From positions 1-40,147 of the forward strand of contig CAZNQQ010000004.1 in assembly GCA_964575575.1 (NCBI GenBank): DNA of 40,147 nt, in the 5' to 3' direction. The notes under the pieces are model-generated. The model ran no database searches and was not told the origin of the DNA. It worked only from the letters and a program-made list of their open reading frames with translations. The position numbers and the translations under genes are program-made. How positions within the stretch are numbered: position 1 is the first letter of the stretch; every line of letters begins with the position of its first letter. Shown here one piece after another: positions 6,515-15,687 of the stretch. This DNA comes from UBA2163 sp964575575 (GTDB lineage: Bacteria; Patescibacteriota; Minisyncoccia; Phycocordibacterales; UBA2163).

Positions 6515-8494
6515 TACCTTTATTTCATCCCTTATTATCGCCGCCGTTTCAAAGTCCAGAATTTTCACAGCGCCCTCCATTGCCTTTTCTTTCTGAGCTA
6601 TGAGTTTCTTCGGATTCTTTTTATATAGCTCCCTATCTATAGTAAGGAGTGTCGCTACTGATTGCTCGTGTTCTGTACGCATCTGGTCTGTAATATCTTT
6701 AATAGCTTTTATAATAGTCTTTGGTGTGATTTTGTGCTTTTTATTGTACGCAATCTGTAGCTTTCTTCTTCTGTCTGTTTCACTCATTGCCTTTTCCATT
6801 GAGTTGGTTATCTTGTCAGCATAAAGTATCACTCTTCCTTCTACGTTACGAGCTGCACGCCCTATAGTCTGTATCAAGCTAGTTTCAGAACGCAAGAAAC
6901 CTTCTTTGTCAGCATCAAGTATTCCTATGAGCACTACCTCGGGCAAATCCAAACCTTCTCTTAGTAAGTTTACTCCCACCAAAACATCAAACTTTCCTTT
7001 TCTAAACTCCGTAAGAATTTCTATCCTGTCTATAGTTTTCACATCACTATGTAGATACTCTGCTTTGATTTTCTTTTCTTTTAAATACTCTGACAAATCT
7101 TCTGCCATCTTTTTGGTAAGTGTTGTTGCTATTACTCGCCCGCCTTTTTTCACAGCCTTTTCTGTCTCTTCTATAAAATCTTGTACTTGCCCTTTGTATT
7201 TATTTTTTTCTACCACAGGTCGTACGTCTATCTCTGGATCAAGTAAGCCAGTAGGTCGTATAACTTGCTCTACTATATTTTTACTATTCTTTCCTTCATA
7301 TGTTCCTGGAGTAGCAGACGTATAAATACTCTGACCTACACGTTCTTCAAACTCTTCAAAATTAAGAGGTCTGTTATCCACCGCAGACGGCAATCTAAAA
7401 CCAAACTCTACTAAAGTCTTTTTCCTTGATCTGTCGCCTGCATACATACCACCAAGTTGTGGTACTGTTACATGTGATTCGTCTATTACTGTAAGAAAAT
7501 CTTTCGGGAAATAAGAAAGAAGTGTGTATGGCGGTTCACCTTCTTCTCGCCCATCAAAATGCCTAGAATAGTTTTCAATACCGCTTGTATAGCCTATCTC
7601 TTTTATAAGAGCTAAATCATAATTAGTTCTGCGTTTTAATCTTTCGTGCTCAAGTACTTTGCCTGCACGCTTGAGCTCTGCAAGGCGCTTATTAAGTTCT
7701 GCTTTGATGTCAGCTACAGCACATTTCTTTTCTGTCTCTGGTGTCACGAAATGTTTTGCTGGAAATAAAAAGAATGATTTAATATCTTTTTCTAATATCA
7801 TCCGCGAAATTGCATCAATCTTATCCAACTTAGTGGCCTTGCCACTAAGTAGTTCTATTCTGTATATTACTTTTTCATTCACTGGCATTATCTCTACAAC
7901 ATTACCCATTGCTCGAAACTTACCTGGAGTAAGATCAGCAGGTGTACGTTCAAAGTATATTCCGATAAGCTTTCTTATAAACTCTGCGCGGTTTATTTTC
8001 ATCCCTTTTTCTATCTTCAAGTTTACTTTTTCATACTCCACAGGATTACCAAGTCCATAGATAGCAGAAACAGACGCGACTATTATTACATCTTTACGCG
8101 TAAGAAGCGCTTGCGTGGCAGCGTGTCTTAGTCTGTCTATCTCTTCGTTGATTTGCGTTTCTTTTTCTATATATGTATCAGTCACTGGCATATACGCCTC
8201 CGGCTGATAGTAGTCATAGTAAGATACAAAGTAATGCACAGCAGCATCTGGGAAGAATTCTCTATATTCTTGTGCCAACTGTGCTGCGAGAGTTTTGTTA
8301 TGCGCTAAAACAAGTGTGGGCTTCTGCACCTTCTCAATAACATTAGCAACAGTGAATGTCTTACCAGAGCCTGTAACACCTAAAAGCGTCTGGTGCTTAT
8401 CACCTTTCTTTAGCCCTTCAACCAAGCTTTTAATAGCCTTCGGCTGATCCCCCGCTGGCTTAAAATCTGATTTTAGTTTGAATTTATTTTCCAT
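6497..8494 (-). CDS. uvrB: UvrB excinuclease helicase-like subunit
   Basis: Damage-verification subunit of nucleotide excision repair. It receives DNA from UvrA and recruits UvrC. 665 residues, full length. Walker A GVTGSGKT (39-46), the beta-hairpin with its YYDYYQPEAY tyrosine cluster (about 92-101) that pinches damaged strands, DESH motif II (VIDESHV), helicase motifs V and VI near the end of the second RecA fold (IQTIGRAAR), and a C-terminal UVR helix pair (about 630-663) for UvrC. The start overlaps the end of tgt by 11 bases, so it is probably co-transcribed with tgt. An AAGGAGG about 18 bases before the ATG is too distant to be a normal Shine-Dalgarno. A 10-bp-arm palindrome lies inside the gene at 7828-7850. 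Confidence 0.97.
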   Translation of the reverse strand: MENKFKLKSDFKPAGDQPKAIKSLVEGLKKGDKHQTLLGVTGSGKTFTVANVIEKVQKPTLVLAHNKTLAAQLAQEYREFFPDAAVHYFVSYYDYYQPEAYMPVTDTYIEKETQINEEIDRLRHAATQALLTRKDVIIVASVSAIYGLGNPVEYEKVNLKIEKGMKINRAEFIRKLIGIYFERTPADLTPGKFRAMGNVVEIMPVNEKVIYRIELLSGKATKLDKIDAISRMILEKDIKSFFLFPAKHFVTPETEKKCAVADIKAELNKRLAELKRAGKVLEHERLKRRTNYDLALIKEIGYTSGIENYSRHFDGREEGEPPYTLLSYFPKDFLTVIDESHVTVPQLGGMYAGDRSRKKTLVEFGFRLPSAVDNRPLNFEEFEERVGQSIYTSATPGTYEGKNSKNIVEQVIRPTGLLDPEIDVRPVVEKNKYKGQVQDFIEETEKAVKKGGRVIATTLTKKMAEDLSEYLKEKKIKAEYLHSDVKTIDRIEILTEFRKGKFDVLVGVNLLREGLDLPEVVLIGILDADKEGFLRSETSLIQTIGRAARNVEGRVILYADKITNSMEKAMSETDRRRKLQIAYNKKHKITPKTIIKAIKDITDQMRTEHEQSVATLLTIDRELYKKNPKKLIAQKEKAMEGAVKILDFETAAIIRDEIKVLTQKQ
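7828..7850. repeat. Palindrome inside uvrB
   Basis: Arms ACTTAGTGGC (7828-7837) and GCCACTAAGT (7841-7850) with loop CTT. It encodes about residues 215-222 of UvrB (around LLSGKATK). There is no U tract beside it. The aligned region of E. coli UvrB is of similar length, so it need not be an insertion. Confidence 0.7.
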
Positions 8495-9662
8495 AATAAC
8501 TTTTTAAAAAAACCTCCTTAAACTCGTCGAAATTTTCATCTAGGATTGACTGCCTGATTTTTTTTACAAGATTTACGATGAAGTATAGGTTGTGAATTGA
8601 AGCAAGTGTAGACGCTAGCATTTCTTTTGCTCTAAATAAGTGTGTGAGATATGCCTTTGTATAGTTCTGACACGTATAACATTCACAGTCTTCTTCTATT
8701 TTTGAAAAGTCTTTCGCATATTCTGTTTTTTCTATATTTATCCTCCCCTCTTTAGTGTAAACCATTCCAGTGCGCGCTATTCTAGTCGGCGATACACAAT
8801 CAAACATATCCACGCCATTTTCTATCCCCACAAACAAATCAATGGGTTCACCTATTCCTAGTAAATGTCTCGGCTTTTCTTCTGGCAATATTTTGTTTAC
8901 CCACGCTAGCGCTTCGTCTAGGTCTTCTTTACTAAAAGACCCTCCTATACCGAAGCCGTCAAAATCCATACCACCTATCACTCTCGCACTTTCTTTACGC
9001 AAATCCTCAAACCGCCCGCCTTGGACTATACCAAACAAAGCTTGCTTGTCGTCTTTATTTAATTCTTTATGTTTATCTAAACTCCTCTGCGCCCATCTAT
9101 GTGTACGCTCCATCGCTTCTTTCTGGTACTTGTGTTCTGCAGTTGGCGAAGTGCATTCATCAAATGCAAATATAATATCAGCGCCAATGTTGTGCTGTAT
9201 TTCTATTGATTTCTCTGGAGTAAAATAATGCTTACTTCCATCTATATGTGACTGAAATTCTACGCCTTCTTCGTCTATCTTCGCGAGCTTCCCATGGTTG
9301 TCTTTCTTTTTTACATCAGTTTTAAGTTCAAACTTATTCTCCCCTGTACCAAAACCAGCGCCAAGTGAAAACACCTGAAAGCCACCAGAGTCTGTTACTG
9401 TAGGACCACTCCAGTTCATAAACTTACCTATTCCTCCTGCATCTCTTACTATCTCATCGCCAGGCTGTAAGTAAAGATGATAAGTATTACCAAGTACAGC
9501 TTGCGCACCGATAGTGTTCACTTGCTCTGGAGTAAGAGACTTCACTGTAGCCTTAGTCCCTACCACAGTAAAAGACGGTGTTTCTATAACACCGTTTGGG
9601 GTCGTGATCTTCCCTGCTCTTCCCAACTTCCCTTTTAGTTTTTTCTCTATCTCAAATTGCAT
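8484..9662 (-). CDS. tgt: tRNA-guanine transglycosylase (queuine/preQ1 insertion)
   Basis: Exchanges guanine 34 of GUN-anticodon tRNAs for preQ1/queuine. 392 residues, TIM-barrel family of normal length. Catalytic DSGGFQVFSLG with D91, FDECTSP with D168, nucleophile D288 in MFDCVSPTR, and the zinc site C326-x-C328-x2-C331 ... H357. Residues about 104-125 form a charged insertion (GTGENKFELKTDV) seen in part of the family. No other queuosine gene is in the window, so the base may be salvaged. First gene of a tgt-uvrB unit. A TTATCT -10-like box ends 7 bases before the ATG, consistent with a leaderless message after the FKBP terminator. Confidence 0.95.
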   Translation of the reverse strand: MQFEIEKKLKGKLGRAGKITTPNGVIETPSFTVVGTKATVKSLTPEQVNTIGAQAVLGNTYHLYLQPGDEIVRDAGGIGKFMNWSGPTVTDSGGFQVFSLGAGFGTGENKFELKTDVKKKDNHGKLAKIDEEGVEFQSHIDGSKHYFTPEKSIEIQHNIGADIIFAFDECTSPTAEHKYQKEAMERTHRWAQRSLDKHKELNKDDKQALFGIVQGGRFEDLRKESARVIGGMDFDGFGIGGSFSKEDLDEALAWVNKILPEEKPRHLLGIGEPIDLFVGIENGVDMFDCVSPTRIARTGMVYTKEGRINIEKTEYAKDFSKIEEDCECYTCQNYTKAYLTHLFRAKEMLASTLASIHNLYFIVNLVKKIRQSILDENFDEFKEVFLKSYYGK

Positions 9663-9676
9663 AGGTACAAGATAAC

Positions 9677-9707
9677 AAAAAACCGCTGTTATATCTAGCG
9701 GTTTTTT
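9677..9707 (-). terminator. Terminator of the FKBP gene
   Basis: Stem AAAAAACCGCT (9677-9687) with AGCGGTTTTTT (9697-9707), 9-base loop, T-rich on both outer sides, so it can work in both directions. It lies between the FKBP stop codon (9720) and the tgt start (9662), separating the two leftward genes. Confidence 0.85.
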
Positions 9708-9719
9708 GTATTTTTTAGA

Positions 9720-10244
9720 TTATTGACTATCTACTGCTAGTAGCTCTACATCAAATAAAAGTGTTGAACCTGCTGGGATTGAACCGATTGCTCGGTCGCC
9801 ATATGCCATGTTTGCTGGGATCACCAAACTTCTCTTGCCTCCTACTTTCATACCTGCGAACCCTTGCTCCCAACCTTGTATAACCTGCCCTGCACCTAAG
9901 ATAAATCTAAACGGCTGTCCCCTGTCTACTGAACTGTCAAACTTTGTACCATCTGTAAGAGTACCTGTGTAGTGTACTGTTACTACTTTACCTGCTACTG
10001 CTTCTTCTCCTGTTCCTACTACTGTGTCTGTTACTTTCATACCATTTATATTTATTGATTCTGGAGCTTTTTTTGTCTCCACTGTTAATTCACTTAAAGA
10101 CGCACTATGTCTGTCTGCACTACCTTCACCCGCTATCTTTCCTTTTGACACGAAACCTACCACAGACGCAGCTGCGAAAAAGAAAAGAATTACTGCTAAT
10201 GATACAAATACCGCTGTTTTTTCATTTTTACCTAGTTTTTTCAT
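9720..10244 (-). CDS. Membrane-anchored FKBP-type peptidyl-prolyl isomerase
   Basis: Catalyses cis-trans isomerisation of prolyl bonds, here most likely outside the membrane as a folding aid for exported proteins. 174 residues: transmembrane anchor about 11-32, a polar linker, then one FKBP domain (about 66-172). The FKBP12 pocket is complete: Y92, F102, D103, F114, V121, I122, W125, Y148, F164. No lipobox, so a non-cleaved signal anchor is likely. Monocistronic, divergent from secG, closed by its own terminator. No Shine-Dalgarno is visible and I could not place its promoter with confidence. Confidence 0.93.
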   Translation of the reverse strand: MKKLGKNEKTAVFVSLAVILFFFAAASVVGFVSKGKIAGEGSADRHSASLSELTVETKKAPESININGMKVTDTVVGTGEEAVAGKVVTVHYTGTLTDGTKFDSSVDRGQPFRFILGAGQVIQGWEQGFAGMKVGGKRSLVIPANMAYGDRAIGSIPAGSTLLFDVELLAVDSQ

Positions 10245-10363
10245 AATAATAGTGAATTAAAAGTTAGTTAATAATAAAGATTAAATTCAATATTCCTATA
10301 TAATAACCGATTTTAAGAAAATAGAAAGGGTTTTGTATGTGGAAAACCTATCAACAAAAAGGC

Positions 10364-10391
10364 TTGATATTTTCTATATATCTGCTATGCT
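10364..10391 (+). promoter_or_regulatory. Promoter of secG
   Basis: -35 TTGATA (10364-10369), 16-base spacer, extended -10 TGC-TATGCT (10386-10391). The ATG is 11 bases after the -10, so the leader should be only about 4-5 bases. The 158-base divergent region otherwise holds AT-rich sequence without a clear FKBP promoter. Confidence 0.6.
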
Positions 10392-10402
10392 AACTCTCAT
10401 AT

Positions 10403-10633
10403 ATGGAAACGATATCTGAATTACTGCCATATGCGCAGGTTGTCCTATCTATACTTCTAATAGGGGCAATAATACTACAGCAAACAGGATCAAGTCTTGG
10501 GGGAGCTTTTGGTGGAGACAACTTCAGCGCAGGCTTTCATAAAAGACGAGGTTTTGAAAAGCTTTTGTTCAATGCAACTATAGTAATCGCAGTACTTTTT
10601 GGTATCACAGCATTTCTTGCACTCATTATCTAA
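10403..10633 (+). CDS. secG: Preprotein translocase subunit SecG
   Basis: Small accessory subunit of the SecYEG channel. 76 residues with two hydrophobic segments (about 9-27 and 53-75) and the family's conserved middle (LQQTGSSLGGAFGG). Start ATG 10403 has no Shine-Dalgarno; a -10 box lies just upstream. The stop codon (10631-10633) directly abuts the ATG of the next gene, so the substrate-binding protein is probably translated by coupling. Confidence 0.92.
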   Translation: METISELLPYAQVVLSILLIGAIILQQTGSSLGGAFGGDNFSAGFHKRRGFEKLLFNATIVIAVLFGITAFLALII

Positions 10634-12394
10634 ATGAAAGACATACACAGAAAATTGACTCGGAGAATATTTCCTATTTCAAAGAGAGAGTCTATACAAC
10701 AAAACATTAAAACATTCTCGCCATCAGAGAAAATGCTGTTTTTTGTACTTGTCATTATTTTTGTTGGTAGTGTACTTGTTACACTTTCAAATATAAATAA
10801 ATCATTCTTAGTGGAAGTACCAGCACAAGGCGGAAGCATCACAGAGGGTGTTGTAGGCTCACCAAGATTTGTTAATCCACTACTTTCAAACTCAGACACA
10901 GACAGAGACCTTACAATGCTTGTGTATTCAGGTCTTATGAAAGCTACTCCAGATGGTGACCTTATAGAAGACCTTGCAGACAGCCACACGATCTCAGAAG
11001 ACGGATTCGTATATGATTTTGTACTCAAAGACGATATCTTCTTTCATGACGGAGTAGAAGTAACCGCAGATGATGTTGTGTTTACAGTACAGAAAGCACA
11101 AGACGTAAGTCTTAAGAGCCCAAAACGTGCAAGCTGGGACGGTGTAACTGTAGAAAAGATAGACGACAAGCATGTGCGCTTTATACTTAAACAACCTTAT
11201 ACTCCATTTTTAGAAAACACTACACTCGGTATCTTGCCAAAACACATATGGATCAAAACAGGCACAGAGCAATTCTCTTTCAGTAAATTCAACAATGAAC
11301 CTGTAGGAAGCGGGCCTTATAAAATACAAAAGATAAAATACAATTCAGGTGGTACTCCAGAATTTTACAAGCTTGAATCTTTTAATAAGTACGCACTTGG
11401 TGAACCTTTTATATCTGAAATAAAAATCGTCTTTTATACTAGTGAGACAGCTCTACTTGAAAGTTATAAAGACGGAGACATAGAAGGTATAAACAGTATC
11501 TCTCCTAACAAACTATCTGAGCTTGTAGATACAGGTGCGCATATTGAACGATCTCCACTTCCTAGAATATTTGCGGTATTTTTTAACCAAAACCAAGCGT
11601 CTGTATTTGCAAACATGGAAGTACGTAAAGCATTAAACATCGCACTCAACAGAGACGACATAGTCAGCGAAGTACTAAGTGGATACGGTACAGATATAGA
11701 CGGTCCAATACCTCCAAGACTTTTGAAAGCTGGGAACGATAATTCAGACAAAAGAAATATACTAAACGAGGAAAGAAAAGATCTCGCTATAGAAATGCTA
11801 GAAAACAACGGTTGGGTATTTGACGAAGAGAATCAAATCTGGGAAAAGAAAACAAAAAAAGAAGAAAAGCAATTAAGGTTTTCTCTTTCAACATCTAATA
11901 CACCAGAACTTAAAGCAACTGCAGAGCTTATAGCAAAACAATGGAGTGACATAGGAGTGATTGTGGATTTGAAAATATTTGAAGCTAGTGACCTAAACCA
12001 AAACGTGATTCGCCCACGAAAGTATGATGCACTTCTTTTTGGGGAGATAATAAGCCGTGAACTCGACCTGTTTGCTTTTTGGCACTCTTCACAGAGGAAC
12101 GACCCAGGCCTTAACATAGCGCTTTATGCCAACATAACTGCAGACAAGTTACTAGAAGATGCGCGTAAAGCTGCTGACAGAAGCGTAATGGTTGAGAAAT
12201 ATATAGAGTTTGAAGATGAAATAGATTCTGATGTACCTGCAGTCTTCGTTTATTCACCTGACTTTATTTATATAACTCCGAAAGACATAAAAGCCTTTGA
12301 GTTAGGGGCAGTTGCAACACCTGCTGAACGATTTTTAAATATTCACGAGTGGTATATAGAAACAGACAAAGTATGGAACTTCTTTATTAAATAA
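10634..12394 (+). CDS. Oligopeptide-type extracellular solute-binding protein (SBP family 5), membrane-anchored
   Basis: 586 residues of the OppA/DppA family, which capture peptides or similar solutes for ABC import. Features: basic cytoplasmic N-terminus, one transmembrane segment (about 34-51) without a lipobox, then the two-lobed binding protein starting near GGSITEGVVGSPRFVNPLL. The family motif around FVYDFVLKDDIFFHDGVEVTADDV is evident. No permease or ATPase gene is nearby, so the partner transporter must be encoded elsewhere, or the protein acts on its own, for example as a surface peptide receptor or chaperone. It is read without any gap after secG (TAA then ATG), with no Shine-Dalgarno. 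Confidence 0.88.
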   Translation: MKDIHRKLTRRIFPISKRESIQQNIKTFSPSEKMLFFVLVIIFVGSVLVTLSNINKSFLVEVPAQGGSITEGVVGSPRFVNPLLSNSDTDRDLTMLVYSGLMKATPDGDLIEDLADSHTISEDGFVYDFVLKDDIFFHDGVEVTADDVVFTVQKAQDVSLKSPKRASWDGVTVEKIDDKHVRFILKQPYTPFLENTTLGILPKHIWIKTGTEQFSFSKFNNEPVGSGPYKIQKIKYNSGGTPEFYKLESFNKYALGEPFISEIKIVFYTSETALLESYKDGDIEGINSISPNKLSELVDTGAHIERSPLPRIFAVFFNQNQASVFANMEVRKALNIALNRDDIVSEVLSGYGTDIDGPIPPRLLKAGNDNSDKRNILNEERKDLAIEMLENNGWVFDEENQIWEKKTKKEEKQLRFSLSTSNTPELKATAELIAKQWSDIGVIVDLKIFEASDLNQNVIRPRKYDALLFGEIISRELDLFAFWHSSQRNDPGLNIALYANITADKLLEDARKAADRSVMVEKYIEFEDEIDSDVPAVFVYSPDFIYITPKDIKAFELGAVATPAERFLNIHEWYIETDKVWNFFIK

Positions 12395-12424
12395 AATTAT
12401 TAATTAACAATTAAATTACAAAAC

Positions 12425-14350
12425 ATGATTAACAGAAATACACAAAGAACGAGTAGTCCGAAAAATACTGCATCAAAAAGCAAAGACACAAGACCAGCAT
12501 TCCAAAGAAGCTTGTCATCTAAAAAACATACAGGTAGCTCCCACAGGCCTAAACCTAGAACTAGTTCGCCTGCAGGAAGAGGTCTAAACGCTAGAGATAG
12601 ACAAAAAGCTCTCCGCAAAGATATGCCACGCATCGCTCGCAAAAAACCAGACGATGTTATACCTCCTGCAGGAGACAACGTACGTATCATACCACTTGGT
12701 GGAGTTGAAGAGGTGGGTAAAAACATGATAGTCGTTGAATACAAAGATGACATTATTATATTTGATGTTGGTTTTCAATTTGTTTCAGAAGAAGAAACAC
12801 CTGGAATAGACTACATACTTCCAAACACAAAATACCTTGAAGACCGTAAAGACAAAATTCGCGGTGTTGTAATTACGCACGGTCACCTAGATCACATAGG
12901 TGGAGCACCTTATATAATGAACAGGATAGGTAATCCAAAGGTATATACACGCTCACTTACAAAGATGATGATGGAAAAAAGACAAACTGAATTCCCTCAC
13001 CTACCAAAGCTAGACATACGAGTAGTTGGACCAGACGACAATATTAAGCTCGGCAATCTGCCTGTTAAGTTTCACCCTATCTCACACTCAATCCCTGATG
13101 CTATGGCGGTTTCTGTGGAAACACCTTATGGAAATATAGTGGTTACTGGAGACTTAAAGATTGACCATGTTAATGAAGATCCGACAGATATAGAAAAGAA
13201 AGTATGGGGAGATATTGGTAAAAACAATAATCTATTACTTATTTCAGACTCAACAAATGCAGAAAACCCCGGATTCTCGATTACAGAAAAACAAATACAC
13301 AAAAACATAGAGGAGATAATTAAAAACATTCCAGGTCGTCTTATTATAGGGACATTTGCATCTCAGTTTGAACGAATGATAAAGATGGTACAGATTGCAG
13401 AAAAGTATGGGAAAAAAGTTGTAACAGAAGGACGAAGTATTAAAACAAATATTGAGATAGCGCAGCTTGCAGGACTTTTGAAACCAAAGAAAGGTACAAT
13501 AATCCCTGCTCAAGATATAGACAAATACCCAGCAAATAAAATACTTGTAATAGCAACAGGCGCACAAGGAGAAGAATTTGCAGCGCTTATGCGTATCTCT
13601 ACCAAAAAACACAAGCATATATTCTTGAACGAACGAGATACCATAATGCTTTCCTCTTCTGTCGTACCTGGTAACGAGACAAGTGTTCAAAGACTAAAAG
13701 ATAATCTATACCGGCACAAAGTACATATTATTCATTACAAAGTTTCAGACATTCACTCTACAGGACACGGTAATGCCGGAGAGCTTGCATGGGTAAACAA
13801 AACTGTAAATCCAAAATTCTTTATCCCTGGATACGGAAACTATTCAATGACCACAGTTCATGCACAGATAATGACAGACAACGACCTAATGAAGAAAGAA
13901 AACATAATAGTACCAGAAGCAAACGGTTCTATAATAGAAATCGGGAATGGTGGGAAAAGTATAAAGACAATCAAAGAAAAAGCTCCATCTGCAGTTGTGA
14001 TGGTAGATGGTCTTGCTATCGGCGACATGCAAGAAGTGGTGATCCGCGACAGAAAAATGCTAGCGCAAGACGGAATGTTTGTAATCGTTGCAACAATAAA
14101 CATGCAAACAGGTAAACTAAAGAAATCACCAGACATTATCTCTCGTGGATTTATCTATTTGAGAGAGTCACAAGACCTACTTCAAGAAGCAAGGGTACTT
14201 ATAAAGAAAAACGTTGAAGATACAATAAAAGGCATGCGTCCAATAAACTTTGATTATGTAAAAAGCAATCTGACAGATTCTCTAAGTCTTTACCTATTCC
14301 AAAAGACCAACAAGCGCCCGCTTGTGATACCTGTTATACTTAGTATGTAA
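12425..14350 (+). CDS. rnj: Ribonuclease J with basic N-terminal extension
   Basis: Metallo-beta-lactamase/beta-CASP RNase with endo- and 5'-exonuclease activity in mRNA decay and rRNA maturation. 641 residues against about 555 usual. The excess is an N-terminal tail (1 to about 84) rich in Ser, Lys, Arg and Pro, probably disordered and RNA-binding. Core begins at RIIPLGGVEEVGKN (88-100). Metal site H152-x-H154-x-D156-H157 in THGHLDHIGG, later SDSTNAENPG and the beta-CASP motifs around GTFASQFERM, with the C-terminal domain ending normally. It follows the SBP gene by 30 bases and precedes the MFS gene by 5, so it belongs to the secG run. No Shine-Dalgarno. Confidence 0.94.
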   Translation: MINRNTQRTSSPKNTASKSKDTRPAFQRSLSSKKHTGSSHRPKPRTSSPAGRGLNARDRQKALRKDMPRIARKKPDDVIPPAGDNVRIIPLGGVEEVGKNMIVVEYKDDIIIFDVGFQFVSEEETPGIDYILPNTKYLEDRKDKIRGVVITHGHLDHIGGAPYIMNRIGNPKVYTRSLTKMMMEKRQTEFPHLPKLDIRVVGPDDNIKLGNLPVKFHPISHSIPDAMAVSVETPYGNIVVTGDLKIDHVNEDPTDIEKKVWGDIGKNNNLLLISDSTNAENPGFSITEKQIHKNIEEIIKNIPGRLIIGTFASQFERMIKMVQIAEKYGKKVVTEGRSIKTNIEIAQLAGLLKPKKGTIIPAQDIDKYPANKILVIATGAQGEEFAALMRISTKKHKHIFLNERDTIMLSSSVVPGNETSVQRLKDNLYRHKVHIIHYKVSDIHSTGHGNAGELAWVNKTVNPKFFIPGYGNYSMTTVHAQIMTDNDLMKKENIIVPEANGSIIEIGNGGKSIKTIKEKAPSAVVMVDGLAIGDMQEVVIRDRKMLAQDGMFVIVATINMQTGKLKKSPDIISRGFIYLRESQDLLQEARVLIKKNVEDTIKGMRPINFDYVKSNLTDSLSLYLFQKTNKRPLVIPVILSM

Positions 14351-14355
14351 ACAAT

Positions 14356-15534
14356 ATGGAAATTGCGAATCGGAAATTGTATAAAAAAAGTCCCTTCGTC
14401 ACAATATATATAGCGACATTTCTTGCCGCTTTTCATGTATTTCTAATGACTTATATTAACTCGAGCTTCTTGAGTCAGTTTATATCCGAAAAGTCTGTTG
14501 GTATTCTTTTTGCAATAGGATCATTGGCAAGCATCGCTGCACTTATAATAATACCTATAATACTTAGAGTGTTGGGAAACTACCTAACTATTATCGGACT
14601 CACAATACTTGAGATTTTTATCCTTCTAGGTATGGCATTTATAAAAGAAGCGATGGTGGTAATACCATTGTTTGTCGCACACTGGGTAGTATTCCAACTA
14701 ATGTTCATCAATATGGATGTGTTTTTTGAAAGCTCACAGAAAGAAGAAAGCGACACCGGAAGCAAGCGGGGTATCTTACTTACCATAATAAACGCTGCAC
14801 TTATATTCTCTATTTTGTTAGTAGGTTTTATCCTAAAAGATAGTGAGTTCTGGAGAGTTTACCTTACATCTGTCGGTATACTAATACCGTTCCTACTTAT
14901 AGTACTTATAAAATTTAGAAAATTTAAAGATCCTGTATATGAAAGCCCGAAAATCTTAAACACTATCAAAAAAGTTAGGAGAAGCAAACCTATCCGCAAC
15001 ATATTTATATCTCAACTTTTCTTAAAGTTTTTCTATTCATGGATGGTGGTATATATGCCAATCTATCTTCATAATCATATAGGGTTTGACTGGCCACAGA
15101 TATCTATAATATTTACCATAATGCTTCTGCCTTTTGTTTTACTTGAAGTTCCTGCAGGGCATTTGGCTGATAAACTATGGGGTGAGAAAGAGCTTCTCTC
15201 TGCAGGGTTTATTATCACAGCATTGTTTACAATGATAATACCTTTTATAGGTGTAGCTTCTTTTGTCTTGTGGACTATAATACTCTTTGCAACACGAACA
15301 GGTGCAAGTTTGATTGAGATAACCACAGAGAGCTATTTCTTTAAACATGTACAGGGAGACGACGCAGATGTGATAAGTTTCTTCAGGATGACTCGCCCGC
15401 TTGCGTATATTGCAGGCCCAATTGCTGCAATTGTAGCTTTGGAGTTCTTGCCTTTTCAATACATATTCTTAGTACTTGGAGTAATAATGCTTTTCGGCCT
15501 CAAATACGCTTTTGCCCTTAAGGACACACGATAA
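14356..15534 (+). CDS. Major facilitator superfamily transporter, substrate unknown
   Basis: 392 residues with about 12 hydrophobic helices in two sets of six. The central cytoplasmic loop (about 190-215) is basic, as in MFS proteins. The first-half loop is weakly conserved. The second half has a motif-A-like GHLADKLWGEK (about 271-281) after its second helix. Nothing in the sequence fixes the substrate; drug or metabolite efflux is a common role of this kind of protein. It starts 5 bases after the rnj stop and is very likely co-transcribed with it. Confidence 0.82.
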   Translation: MEIANRKLYKKSPFVTIYIATFLAAFHVFLMTYINSSFLSQFISEKSVGILFAIGSLASIAALIIIPIILRVLGNYLTIIGLTILEIFILLGMAFIKEAMVVIPLFVAHWVVFQLMFINMDVFFESSQKEESDTGSKRGILLTIINAALIFSILLVGFILKDSEFWRVYLTSVGILIPFLLIVLIKFRKFKDPVYESPKILNTIKKVRRSKPIRNIFISQLFLKFFYSWMVVYMPIYLHNHIGFDWPQISIIFTIMLLPFVLLEVPAGHLADKLWGEKELLSAGFIITALFTMIIPFIGVASFVLWTIILFATRTGASLIEITTESYFFKHVQGDDADVISFFRMTRPLAYIAGPIAAIVALEFLPFQYIFLVLGVIMLFGLKYAFALKDTR

Positions 15535-15577
15535 TCTGCCCTGTGGATTAGTCGCTACCACCAAAAATGTGGTGTGA

Positions 15578-15687
15578 TAAAATATATGTATAGAGATAAA
15601 GTAAAAGATAGCGAGGTTTACTCGTTTGGTCATATCTTTACATTAAAATAACTAATCTCTTCATTACCATTACATTTATAAATAAAC
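15578..15687 (+). promoter_or_regulatory. Possible promoter and structured leader before the DUF4383-like gene
   Basis: TGA-TAAAAT (hexamer 15578-15583) resembles an extended -10. Downstream about 100 bases contain a CGAG/CTCG mini-hairpin flanked by AAAGATA/TATCTTT. A second AT-rich TATAAA-like box lies just before the ATG (15688), so a short-leader start is also possible. I do not recognise a riboswitch. Confidence 0.3.

Noticed and set aside
8495..8520. AAGGAGG upstream of uvrB as its ribosome-binding site
   Set aside because: It is about 18 bases from the ATG, too far for normal use, and falls within tgt codons; overlap with tgt suggests coupled translation instead.
15558..15575. Small inverted repeat ACCAC/GTGGT after the MFS gene as a terminator
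   Set aside because: Only 5 bp of stem and no U tract follow.
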